From Bimuria novae-zelandiae CBS 107.79 (taxonomy: Eukaryota > Ascomycota > Dothideomycetes > Pleosporales > Didymosphaeriaceae), in the NCBI GenBank assembly GCA_010015655.1, contig ML976668.1:1026066-1090065 (forward strand): a stretch of 64,000 nucleotides of DNA, read 5' to 3'. The notes under the pieces are model-generated. The model searched no databases. It was not told the DNA's origin and saw only the letters and a list, made by a program, of their open reading frames with translations. Below, one piece after another: positions 32,058-42,511 of this stretch (the first letter of the stretch is position 1; every line of letters starts with the position of its first letter). The translations under genes and the position numbers were made by a program.

Positions 32058-33923
32058 ATGTTCTCGCGCAAAGAGAGTAAGCAACAAGATCAATGACGAA
32101 TACAGTTGACGAGCAGCTGGATACTCTCGCAAGCGTACCATGCGGCGTGGCTCTTTCAGACTGCACGATACGGTGGTCATGTGCAATGTCCATCTCCGGT
32201 CGCATGCCATGATATACCTTGCGACGTGGCCCACCGTCGTCACCGTTAAACTACTGTGACTACATTTTGCTAATAACCCTCCCAGAAGATTCGACCAACC
32301 TCTCCGACGACGTCGGTGTGCCACCCTACGATGCTAACTACGAGGACGTTCCGGAGACGGTGGTCTGTCCAGCGCACACCACCGAGCGCAAGCTGATCAC
32401 GCGAATCGACCTACACGTGATCCCTTTCCTCTGCATCATGTACCTTCTCGCCTTCCTCGATCGCGTGAACATCGCCAACGCCAATGTCTTTGGCCTTTCC
32501 AAAGAATTGGGTCTGGTCAAGACGGAGTACAACACCGCGCTCGTCATCTTCTTTGTCCCATATATCCTGTTCGAGATCCCCTCGAACATCATCTTGAAGA
32601 AGCTCAAGCCGAGAGTATGGCTCTCGATATGCATGTTCGGATTCGGGCTCGTCACTATGCTGCAAGGTTTCGTGCAAAACTACTCTGGGCTGTTAACGAC
32701 ACGGTTCTTCTTGGGTGTGTTCGAGACTGGCATGTTTCCGGGTGCTTTCTACCTCATCGGAATGTGGTACCGCAGAAAGGAGGCGCAGAAGAGATACAGC
32801 TTCTTTTTCTCCAGCACCACCTTGGCCGGCGCATTCGGTACGTAACAGCCGGTTGTTCTGGTGTAACCCAATGGACTGGGAGTCATTTGAATCGAAACTG
32901 GTTTGGCTAACTCTGTCTGGGTAGGTGGTCTCCTGGCCAGTGCAATCGGAAAGATGGACGGCATGCGGGGGTACCAAGGGTGGCGCTGGATCTTCATCCT
33001 CGAGGGCCTGCTCACCTGCTTGGTTTCGTTTTTCTTCTGGTTCCTCCTGCCCAACTTCCCCGAGGAAGTCAAGTGGCTCTCCGAAGAGGAGCGCGAGTTC
33101 GTCCAGGCCAGGCTACGCATTGACCAAGGCCGCAGCGCACGAGAGCGCCCCATCAAGCTTGCAGACGTCGGCCGTGTGTTCAAAGACCCCAAGATCATCG
33201 TGGGAGGATTCATGTACTTCGGGCTCATCGTACCTGCATACGGATACGCCTACTTCAGCCCCGCTATCTTACAGAGCTATGGATACAGCAGGTCAGTCAC
33301 AACTGAGTTCTCTCACTGCGTCAAAACTTCTGGGGAGAAATCCAGGCGTGTTCTTATTACTGATTGGATACAACAGGATCCAGACGCAGTTGCACTCTGT
33401 GCCGCCGTGGGCAGCAGCTTTCGGGTTTGCGATGACGGTTGCGTGGTTCTCGGACAGATTGAAGCACCGCTTCTTATTCGCCATCTTTCCGATCTGCGTG
33501 GCTATCAGCGGTTTCGCGATCCTCATTACAGTGCACGACAATCGGCAAGTACAGTACGCAGCGCTGTTCCTAGTGGCGATGGGCGCATACACAGCCATGC
33601 CAGTCATTGTTTGTTGGTTCAATATGAACTTGGGAGGGCATCATCGCCGCGCTATAGGTTCAGCCTGGCAAGTCGGATTCGGAAACATCGGAGGTATCAT
33701 CGCTGTATACGCGTTCTTGGAGAAGGACGCGCCCAAGTATATTCCGGGGTACTCGATTTGCATCGCTTTCGTGGCCTTGAGCGCGCTAAGCTGTGCGATA
33801 TATTTCGTCATGTGCAAGATGGCGAACCACAGCCGCGACAAGAGCGTGAGGGATGTGGGATTGACCGAGTATGAGAAGACGGAGATGGGCGATCTCAATC
33901 CGGATTATAGGTATCTGTTGTAA
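32058..33923 (+). CDS. MFS transporter, anion:cation symporter (ACS/TNA1-like) family
   Basis: Four exons (32058-32076, 32286-32837, 32925-33291, 33377-33923) give 494 residues. The 19-nt first exon, reading MFSRKE, was found from its GTAAGC donor; it removes the need for a non-ATG start. The three introns are 209, 87 and 85 bp. The fold is the usual twelve-helix MFS: after TERKLITRIDLHVIPFL comes the motif LAFLDRVNIANANVFG, then RFFLGVFETGMFPGAFYLIGMWY, the ACS signature also seen in nicotinate (Tna1), allantoate (Dal5) and phthalate carriers. The second half opens with SRIQTQLHSVPPWAA. The likely role is proton-coupled uptake of an organic anion across the plasma membrane; the substrate is not readable. 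Confidence 0.9.
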
Positions 33924-34191
33924 AACAGATAGGCGTGGGGTGAGGAAGCCGTTGGACGAGTGAGCACAATTGTCAACAAACAAATCCAGTCCAAATCCAC
34001 CCGTTGACTTGATTTAATGTGCCTTAACGGTGCTAGAGGACTTAATTAGGAGGTCTTAGTAATAGTTTATACTTAATTAAGAAGTTAGATTTATAAATAT
34101 AAAGCTAAAATTATTGTATTATACTATAGTTTAGTAGCTAATTGTCCTATTTAGATATACTTTATAGAGTCTTAATTACTACGTTAGTAAG
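33924..34191. other. Boundary into the AT-rich transposon nest
   Basis: Just after the MFS stop the base composition drops within about 80 bp to TpA-rich sequence. No gene. Confidence 0.5.
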
Positions 34192-34196
34192 ATTAC

Positions 34197-34419
34197 TGTA
34201 ACGAGGTAGGCACGGTCGAACACGTGGCCTTCTCTCGCTTATAGAGGTTCCGGCTAGGCTAGGATCAAACACTAGCGCTAGTGGCTGACCCTAGCATATC
34301 CTATATATATTATACTATACGAGTAATACTTGGCTTAAGTATTCTCGTGCGTACCTTTTGGTGCAGGTGAGGAAGTCACATAGTATTGGCTTAGTAAGCG
34401 GGGCGCTTACCTCATTACA
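34197..34419 (-). mobile_element. Solo LTR, family A, with target duplication ATTAC
   Basis: The 223-bp unit begins TGTAACGAGGTA and ends with the inverted TACCTCATTACA. Identical 5-bp words ATTAC flank it (34192-34196 and 34420-34424). Its reverse complement aligns over its length with 58653-58855, and part of it with 383-430. TG...CA ends with a short inverted repeat and a 5-bp duplication are diagnostic of an LTR, and no internal domain follows. Orientation is assigned relative to the 58.6-kb copy. Confidence 0.85.
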
Positions 34420-34574
34420 ATTACTCTTATTAACTTTATTATTACTACTTATAAAACTAGCCTTTAGCTAGCTTTGCATATACTATAAAGTAACTAATAA
34501 TTATAAGCTTATTTTAGGCTACTTTAGCTTTAATAAGTTACTAAGTATATTTATTAAGCGCTTATACTTCGCGC

Positions 34575-35016
34575 TAACGTGTTCGGCAAGCGAGTGGATC
34601 AGGCAAGTAAGCGGATCACTCTATTTTACTAGTAAAACCGTAATTTTTACACTCCTGTTAAGGCTCTTAATACTTAATAATAAATTCTAAATTTTTAATA
34701 CAGTTATATTATATGTGTAAGAATAACTATACTAAATTTCTATAGTTCTAATATATGTAGTTATTAAAATATGGCGTATGGGGACTAAAATACCCCTATA
34801 ATATAGTAATTCTTAAATAACGTCCAGTTTCTTTAGGCTAGAGCTTAATAATTTTAAATATATAAATTATTTATATTGGTGTAGCTAGCTACAGAACTTT
34901 ATAAATTTTTCTATTATATATTAAGAGTCTTAACAGGGGTGTAAAAATCACGGTTTTACTAGTAAAATAGAGTGATCCGCTTACTTGCCTGATCCACTCG
35001 CTTGCCGAACACGTTA
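34575..35016. mobile_element. MITE-like element with about 95-bp terminal inverted repeats
   Basis: The arm from 34575 to about 34672 is the near-perfect reverse complement of about 34924-35016 (ACGTGTTCGGCAAGCGAGTG inwards), with only three or four differences. TA lies outside each ACGT tip, as for Tc1/mariner- or Fot1-type elements. The core of about 250 bp is AT-rich with no frame, so it would depend on transposase from elsewhere. The GC-balanced arms stand out sharply from the RIP-mutated surroundings. Confidence 0.85.
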
Positions 35017-35074
35017 AAGGCTAGAATATTTATTATATTGTGTAAATTACGCTAACAGGTTATTAAAGCGCTAA

Positions 35075-35321
35075 GTTAGGGTTAGATTAAGGTTATACTA
35101 ACTATATTAGGTTAGGCTTAACGTTTAGTGTATAGTGGAATTTTTAGGATTGTTAATAATTTAATTATAATAGCTATTTATAATAGTAATAAGTCTTAGT
35201 AACGCTTAAGCCTCTAATATTTTAATAAAAGGAGTTATACTTCCTCGCCTTATATTAATTCTAAAATATTAGGTTAAGGTTAGATTCTTATATAATATAA
35301 CCTAACCCTAATCTAACCCTA
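35075..35321. repeat. Inverted repeat with telomere-like TTAGGGTTAG arms
   Basis: GTTAGGGTTAGATTAAGGTTA at the left is mirrored by the reverse complement of 35298-35320, and a third related word (AGGTTAAGGTTAGATTCTTA) lies at 35271-35290. The words resemble degenerate TTAGGG telomere repeats, but they are few and spaced by AT-rich sequence. It may be another small inverted-repeat element into whose end the gypsy element inserted. Confidence 0.5.
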
Positions 35322-35494
35322 TGTCACGAGTCGTAGGTCGAGGGCCCTCGACGGCCCTAGTCCGCTCTAGACTAGCGCTATCCGGGCCTTCCGCCTATCT
35401 ACTTCCCTCGCCGCAGCCCTTCTCTTCCCTCTCTAAGGGATCGCCTTAGTACTGTGGATAGACTAAGTCGCCCGTAGTTAGGGCGCTTTTTATA
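35322..35494 (+). repeat. 5' LTR of the gypsy element
   Basis: 173 bp, differing from the 3' LTR at about six positions, all of them C/T or G/A transitions. Confidence 0.92.
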
Positions 35495-35499
35495 ATACG

Positions 35500-38400
35500 A
35501 TCCCTTACCCCCTTATATTTAATTTACCTGTACGATAGAATTGACACGAAGAGTTACCCGCTAGATTTTAAAGATAGTAAGAGACCCTTAAAGCAGGTTA
35601 CTACTCGCAGGACCCTCTAAATAAGAGCCTCTAATAGTTATAACGCCTATAGAAGACCTAACGACACTTATAGACCTAGAGGAAGACCTCCCTATTATTA
35701 TAAGTAGTAATAATAACTAATAATTAGAGGAAGTTACCCTTTAAGAACGCCTAGGCGTGCTATAGCTCTAATAACGTATCTAAGAACTAGAGGCCTCCCT
35801 AATAGCAAAGCGTCACTAATCTAAAGGCAAGACCCTAGTTAGGAATAAGATAATAACTACTAGCATCTTTAATAACTCCCTAAAGCCTAAGGAGGGTCAC
35901 GGCAACCCGGACGAGGCCAAAGACATAAGTAATAACCTGTTAAGTAATAGCTTAACAGAGGACGCGTCCTTAAGCTTAGATAATACTAATTAAGACTAAT
36001 TTAGAGCCTCTAGAAGCATCTAACGCCCGCGAAAGAAGGATAGACAAGGCCAGGCCCGCACTAGCTATAATAAAGAATGTTAAATCTAAATAGCGGCTAT
36101 TACCCTAGACGCATAGCTACTAAAGCTACTAAAACCTTCTTAATTTAAGAGTAAGGGTTACAAGGAACTAAACTTATAAAAAAGGGCCTATAAGGACTAT
36201 ATTAACTTCTTACTTACCCTTAAAACTAATAAAGCGCAGGTTAGGTTCGTAGTAAGATACTTAGGAGATACATAATATAACTACTAGAACTAAATAGTCG
36301 CCAAGATCCTAGAGCAGAAGCGACATAGGAAAGTTACCTAGGACCTTCTATAGCAGACTATAGTAGACTCCCTAGGATTAGCCTGGGAGCAAAAGAGTGC
36401 CGCTCGCTAAAGGATTAAGGTAGCTAAATAAGGCAAGAAGACCCCTATAAAACTCCTTAACTACCTTAAGGACTAATAGGAGGAATGCAACCTAGAGAAG
36501 GCCTTAAATAATAATAATAAAGACTATATTAATAACTTCTACACGGCACTAGACAAGAAAATCTAAGAACGCCTTAAATAATAGCCACGTAAATAAAAGA
36601 GCCTCTTTCGCTTAGAAGTAAAGGTAAATATATATTAGTAAGCGTTAAAACCTTATAAGTTAGGGAAATAATATATATATAATGTTAATAACGACTTCCT
36701 TAATAAGCTAGCTAATAAAAGGCGCGATCGAAAGCGATCTAGGTTAAATAATATAAGACTATACTAAAGACGCCACGATAGCGACCGTCGCGATAAGGAT
36801 GGTAAGAAGAAGGCTTAGGTAGTAGAAAATAAGGACAAGGACTAATGCTTCTACTGCTATAAACTAGGCCATTATAAGGCGTCCTGTTCAAAGTACAAGG
36901 CCGAGGCGGGGAAAGACAAGCTGTAGACTAAGAGGCCTAATAGTCTATAGGCAAGATTAACTATAATAAGGGCTAATAATAACTAGTTATAGCTATAAGG
37001 ACCCCTAAGGATAGGAGCGGTGGCTTACTAATCGCGCTAGACAGTAAAGTACAGCACGAGGGTAACTAATAATAGATTAAAGCCCTAGTAGACTGCGGAG
37101 CTAAAGCGAATTTCGTTAGCAGCAATCTAATAAAGCAGTTAGAGGTTACGGTAACAATAATAAAAGGCAAACGCTACGTGGCGCTAAACAGACAAGACTT
37201 AGGCGTTCTAGGCTAGGCGAAGCTCCCCTACACCATTATAGATAGTCGCGGTAAAACCAAGAGCGGTAGTTGCCTATTTATAGTTAGTAATATTAGTAGA
37301 TTCGACATGGTCCTAGGAATGCCCTGGCTAGCAGAATAGAACCCTATTATAAACTTCTATAATAAGACTATCCGCTTCGCCTATAGGAAGCGCAAATAGA
37401 CTAAGATCTCTACTAAATTAGTAGAAGAGTTCGCTAGCACGGCTAAAGACATAGTAAATAATTATTTTATTATATATGCTACCCTAAAGGACACATTAGG
37501 AGGCCTACCCAGGACGCTACCTAAAGAATACTAGGGACGGTGGGAGAAAGCCTTCTCTAAAGAAGCCGCGAGTATCCTTACTAACCATGGCCCCTACGAG
37601 ATAAAGATCGATATCGAGGAAGGTAAGGAAGTGCCTTTTAGACCACTCTATAGTTTATTAGAGTTAGAGTCGGCAGTTCTGCGCGACTATATCTAAAAAA
37701 ACTTTAAATAGGGCTTTATTTAACTATCGCGATTAAGCGCCGGGGCACTAATCCTTTTTATAAAAAAAAAGGATAGAGGCCTCCGCCTCTACGTCGACTA
37801 TAGGGGACTAAATGTAGTTATAATAAAGAACTAATACCTACTTCCCTTAATATAGGAATCCCTTAACTAACTAGGGGATGCCTAGATCTACACTAAACTA
37901 GGCCTAAGGGACGCCTACCACCGCGTCTAAATTAGGGCAAGAGATAAATAGAAGACAGCCTTCTAAACAAGGTACGAATAGTATAAATATATAGTAATGC
38001 CTTTTAGCTTAATAAACGCGCCTGCGACCTTCCAAAGCTATATTAATAATACACTATTAGACCTTCTCGACATCTACTATATTGTGTACCTCGACGATAT
38101 CCTTATCTACTTTAAGACAAAGGAGGAACATATCTAGCACGTTTAGATAGTGCTAGAACGCCTTGTTAAACGCCGGCTATACGCCAAACTGTCTAAATGC
38201 GAATTCTACACACGTAAGGTAGGATACCTAGGCTTTATAGTATCCCTAAACGGCGTAGAGATGGAGGAGGACCGCGTCGCCTTTATAAAAAATTAGCCTA
38301 AACTAAACTTAGTCTAAGCAATTAAGATCTTCCTTAGCTTTACTAACTACTATTAAAGGTTTATAGAAAGATTCTCTCAAGTGGCGGCACCCCTTCACGC

Positions 38401-40600
38401 CCTAACAAGAAGGCTAGAGGAAGCTACTAAGGGCGGATAGCAATAAAAACTTAAGAAATTAGTTATAATAAGCCTACTAAAGCAGGCTAAGGCCTCCTTT
38501 TACTAACTAAAAGAGAGCTTCATACGAGGGCCCTTACTAGCCCACTTTAACCCTAAAAGACCCTTAAAAGTAGAAACTAACGCTTTAGGTTTCGCGATCT
38601 CGGGTATCTTAAGCTAACTATAACTAGATAAATATAGAAAGCTATAATAGCACCTAGTTACTTTTTATTCGCGTAAGATAAACCAGGCAGAATAAAACTA
38701 TAACACGCATAATAGTAAGTTGCTAGTAATTATTAAAGCTTTTAAGTATTAGCGACACTACCTAGAGGGTGTTAGCAAGAAGGTTAAGCTTCTAACTAAT
38801 TATACTAACCTGCAAGGGTTTATGTCTATAAAAGTCCTAACTAGATAGCAGGCAAGGTGGGCCAAATAGCTTATAATATTTAATTTTAAAATTAAACACT
38901 ATTTAGGAAAGATAAATCCCGCTAATAGACCGTCGCGGAGACCTAACTATAAGTTAGAGGAGGAAATAAGCTTAGGCAGAATAGGCAGTTCCTAGCAAAG
39001 ACTCCTTAAGGCCCTATAGCATAAGTTATAGCTAAAAGGCGACGCTTCGGACGAAGCAGGCGTGGCAGGCAGCCTATAGTTACTAAAGCAGGCAGGAAGC
39101 CCTAAACTAGTGGTAGTAATAAGAGTCGCTAGACCTAAAACATTAATAACTAAGGAGGCGGCGGCAAACGATTTAGTAAGCACTTACCCTATAGTAGAGC
39201 TATTAAAGAGAAATAGCTAGGGGGACGAAACTGCAGAACGAATCCTCTAGTACCTCCGAGGGCCAGAGATGGCAAAGCCGGAATGGCTAAAGCGCTGGAT
39301 AATTGGACCGGCCAACCTATTACGGTACGAGAATAGGCTATACGTGCCACCTCTAGCGAGGGTACACGTCCTTTAATAATGCCACGATAACCCCCTTACA
39401 GGCTATTTTAGCTTTGCTAGGACCTTAGAGCTAGTGCTATAAGAGTTCTAGTAGCCTAGTGTCTAATAATACGTAAAGGACTATATCTAGACCTATTAAG
39501 CGTGCTCTAGGGCGAAACCTGTCTAACACGCAACGCACGGCTAACTTAATAGCCTGCTAGTTCTAAGGGGCATCTAGGAGGACATCGCTATAAACATAGT
39601 AATAGATCTACTTAAGAGCAAATCTAAAGCCTATCGTTATAATAGTATCCTAGTAATTATTAACTAGTTTTCTAAGATAGCACACTATATCCCTACGCGA
39701 AAGGACCTAAAGGTAGTAAAGCTAGCTAAAATCTTTAGGAGAGAGGTTTTACGCCTACACAGCCCTCCAAAGTTAATAGTTACGGATAAAGGTAGCCTAT
39801 TTATATTAGCTTATTAGAGCACCTTTACTTAATATTTAAGAACTAAGCAACTCCTCTCTACTGCCTTCTACCTATAGACAGACGGACAGACAGAACGATA
39901 GAACTAAACGCTTAAATAGTACCTTTAAGTGTTCTATAACTACAAACAATCTAATTAGGCGGACCTTCTATTCAAAGCAGAATATTTATATAATAATAGT
40001 ATTTATAGCTCTACAGGAGTGTCGCTATTTATTATAGTATATAGCCTAAATCTACTAATAGTAGACCTGCCCCAAGAAGTACAGCTGCGCGGGTTAGTAC
40101 CTACGGTAAGGGCCAGAGCGATAGTTCTAGCCCAGACTAGGGCCTAGATAACCTAAGCGATCCTTAGGGCACAGGCGTACCAGGCGACGTGGTATAATAG
40201 AAAGCATAAGGCCTAAACCTTTATAGTAGGGGACATGGTATACCTCGACGCCCGCAACATATAGTTAACTAGGCCTAAGAAGAAACTTAACTATAAGTCC
40301 TAGGGTCCCTATAGGGTAAAATAGCAGATTAGTTAATAGGCATATAAGCTAGAGCTGCTAAAGGACTTTAACATTTACCTAGTGTTCTATGTGTCTCTCC
40401 TAAACTAGGCAGCCCTAGAAGGACTGCTATAACAGGAGTAAAGCCCGCCTAAGGTTATTATACTATAAGCAAAGGAGGATATATACCTAATTAAAGGAAT
40501 TAGATCTAGGGTACTCTAAGACGGAGAATGGCTGTATAAAGTTAAGTAGAAAGGATATAATAGCAATAAGAACCAATAGTTATCTGCAGAGGAGATCTCT
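35500..40600 (+). pseudogene. gag-pol of the gypsy element, multiply interrupted
   Basis: A CX2CX4HX4C zinc knuckle is encoded at 36846-36887. An aspartic protease-like LVDCGAKANFV lies near 37085. The reverse transcriptase active site reads YLDD at 38086-38097, after a TKLGLRDAYH-like block. RNase H remnants are near 38570. Integrase remnants include a TDGQTER block at 39878-39898. A chromodomain-like DGEWLYKVK*KGYN lies at 40520-40563. These blocks fall in different frames and are separated by TAG/TAA codons, mainly at Trp and Gln positions, as RIP would produce. No functional product is possible. Confidence 0.85.
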
Positions 40601-40989
40601 AAAAGGGCGATAAAGCAGTTCCTAAAGGGCTTGGACAAGGAGACTAAAGGTCGCCCTAGACAAGAGCCCAAGAGGCGGGGTCGCCCCCCTAGAGAAGGAG
40701 GAAGACAGCACTCGATAGTAATTAGTAATAGATTACCTTAGAGAGTACACTTTATAGGCTGCGAAATACTAGAATGAACAAGATAGAGGATTCTTAAATA
40801 GACTAAAGACTAGAACAAGCTATCTAGGCCCATTTACGCCTCTTAGGGCCTAACAGAGGCTTATAAGCCTATTTAGACCGTACCTAACGCGATTATAGCT
40901 AACTAAAACCTAACTAAAACTGCCTAAGGGTATAGAACGTAAATAAAATCCGGACACTATTAATAGGGGCAGGAATCCCTAGATTATAC

Positions 40990-42110
40990 TAAATAACCCT
41001 CTTAATTAGTTAGGCGCTTAGACTTATAGGCTTACTAGAAAGTCTTCTAACTACCTTTACTTTTAATCTTCTTCTTTACTTCCTCCGCGAGGAAGTCTAG
41101 CGTGGCTAGGACACTAGTCTTAAACGCTAACTACCCTAAATTAGTATTAATAACCTAGGATTAGGGTTAAGGATCCTTACTAACTTAAGAGTAACCTTTT
41201 TACGCCTAGGGGTAAGAGCACTAGTAGTAACTAGGGAGGTTAAACTACCCCCCTCTATAGTAGAAGCTTTTCTCTTCCGCTTCTCCTTAACAGAGAGGCC
41301 TACCACCGGAATAATCTCCTTAAGAGGCCAGGTGTTATAACCCGAGTAGTAGGGGGTTAACAGGTTTCCGCAGAATTTAGATCCAGTAGCCCTATGCGAC
41401 TTAGTCTAGATAACCCTTAACTACACTAGATAACACTTATATAATAATATTGCTTTATTCTATCTTTAGTACCTGCGCGGTAGCCTTTACTAATATCTTA
41501 TTTAATCTAGAAAGGTTAATCTCGTCGCATGTGTACGCATTAATTCGGCTTAAGCGCGGCATAAGGGTAATTAGGGCACTTAATACGTTCTCTAAGTTAT
41601 CTTCGGGTATCTGCTACTAATTAGCCTTAAAACCCCTATATAACCCTTAAAGCGCTAACTTACCTGCTAATAATCCTTACTACCGCTGTAGCAGGCATTG
41701 CAGCGGTAGATTAAATCGTAGTCTTCTAAATCTATTAGGCTAAGATTAATATACACTACCTTAGACTAGACACGACGCATCTCCTTAACTTAAAACTAGT
41801 AGAGCTTTATCTTCTTATAATTAGACTGCTTAAGGCTATCTAGGATAATAGGAAGGCAGGTATAGTATAGGTTAATAGTACTAACTACGCTCGCACGCGT
41901 CTTATTAATTAGGGCCTTAAAAATAGCGTTCGCGGTACTTATAGTGCTAAATAGCGTAGGTATGTCTAGATAAAGTCTAAAGGTTGCTAAAGAAGGCGGT
42001 AGAAAAGTAATAAGTATAGGGACGACTTGGCAGGCCTGCACCGGGTTAGTCTATCTTTACGACCCCCAAATTTAGAGCGGCTGGGTACCGAAATGGGGGG
42101 CATTTAGGGT
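40990..42110 (-). pseudogene. Antisense degraded frame inside the gypsy element
   Basis: Between the chromodomain and the 3' LTR the minus strand keeps protein-like sequence broken mostly by TAG. The longest open part (41796-42041, 81 codons) begins MQACQVVPILITFLPPSLAT. It is followed by pieces reading YINLSLIDLEDYDLIYRCNA and NLENVLSALITLMPRLSRIN in the same frame. I do not recognise the family. The steady frame and stops confined to RIP-type codons suggest a once-functional accessory gene. A captured gene or a nested insertion are both possible. Confidence 0.45.
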
Positions 42111-42333
42111 CAGGCACCCTAGACTGCCATAGATTAGCCAGGTTATACTTACGGGTTAGGGAGCCTCTAGGATAAGGTAAGCCGCCAAGTAGAGAGTAAG
42201 AATAAGGATTTTAGACCTTAGTATAAGCTTAAGATTTAGCTTACGTTATTAGCTTACGTAATACGCGAGGCCTAATTAGGCTAGTTATTACGTGTTTATT
42301 CTCGCGGTTGAGACCCTTAAAGAAAAGAGCCTT

Positions 42334-42506
42334 TGTCACGAGTCGTAGGTCGAGGGCCCTTAACGGCCCTAGTCCGCTCTAGACCAGCGCTATTCGGGCC
42401 TTCCGCCTATCTACTTCCCTCGCCGCAGCCCTTCTCTTCCCTCTCTAAGGGATCGCCTTAGTACTGTGGATAGACTAAGTCGCCCGTAGTCAGGGCGCTT
42501 TTTACA
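42334..42506 (+). repeat. 3' LTR of the gypsy element
   Basis: 173 bp, ending TTTTTACA and followed directly by the CCCTA duplication. Confidence 0.92.
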
Positions 42507-42511
42507 CCCTA

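Larger units (their letters stand above)
35322..42506 (+). mobile_element. Full-length Ty3/gypsy LTR retrotransposon (chromovirus type), RIP-inactivated
   Basis: Two 173-bp LTRs start TGTCACGAGTCG and end TTTTTACA (TATA in the 5' copy). The CCCTA duplication lies at 35317-35321 and 42507-42511. The internal domain is 6.8 kb. In order on the + strand are a CCHC zinc knuckle, protease, reverse transcriptase, integrase and a chromodomain-like tail, which is the Ty3/gypsy order. Every frame is riddled with TAG/TAA, and the whole is saturated with TpA. A further 1.3 kb before the 3' LTR holds a degraded frame on the opposite strand. Confidence 0.92.

Noticed and set aside
35298..35321. True telomere or internal telomere array
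   Set aside because: Only a few degenerate TTAGGG-like words, interrupted by AT-rich sequence, with no continuous array.
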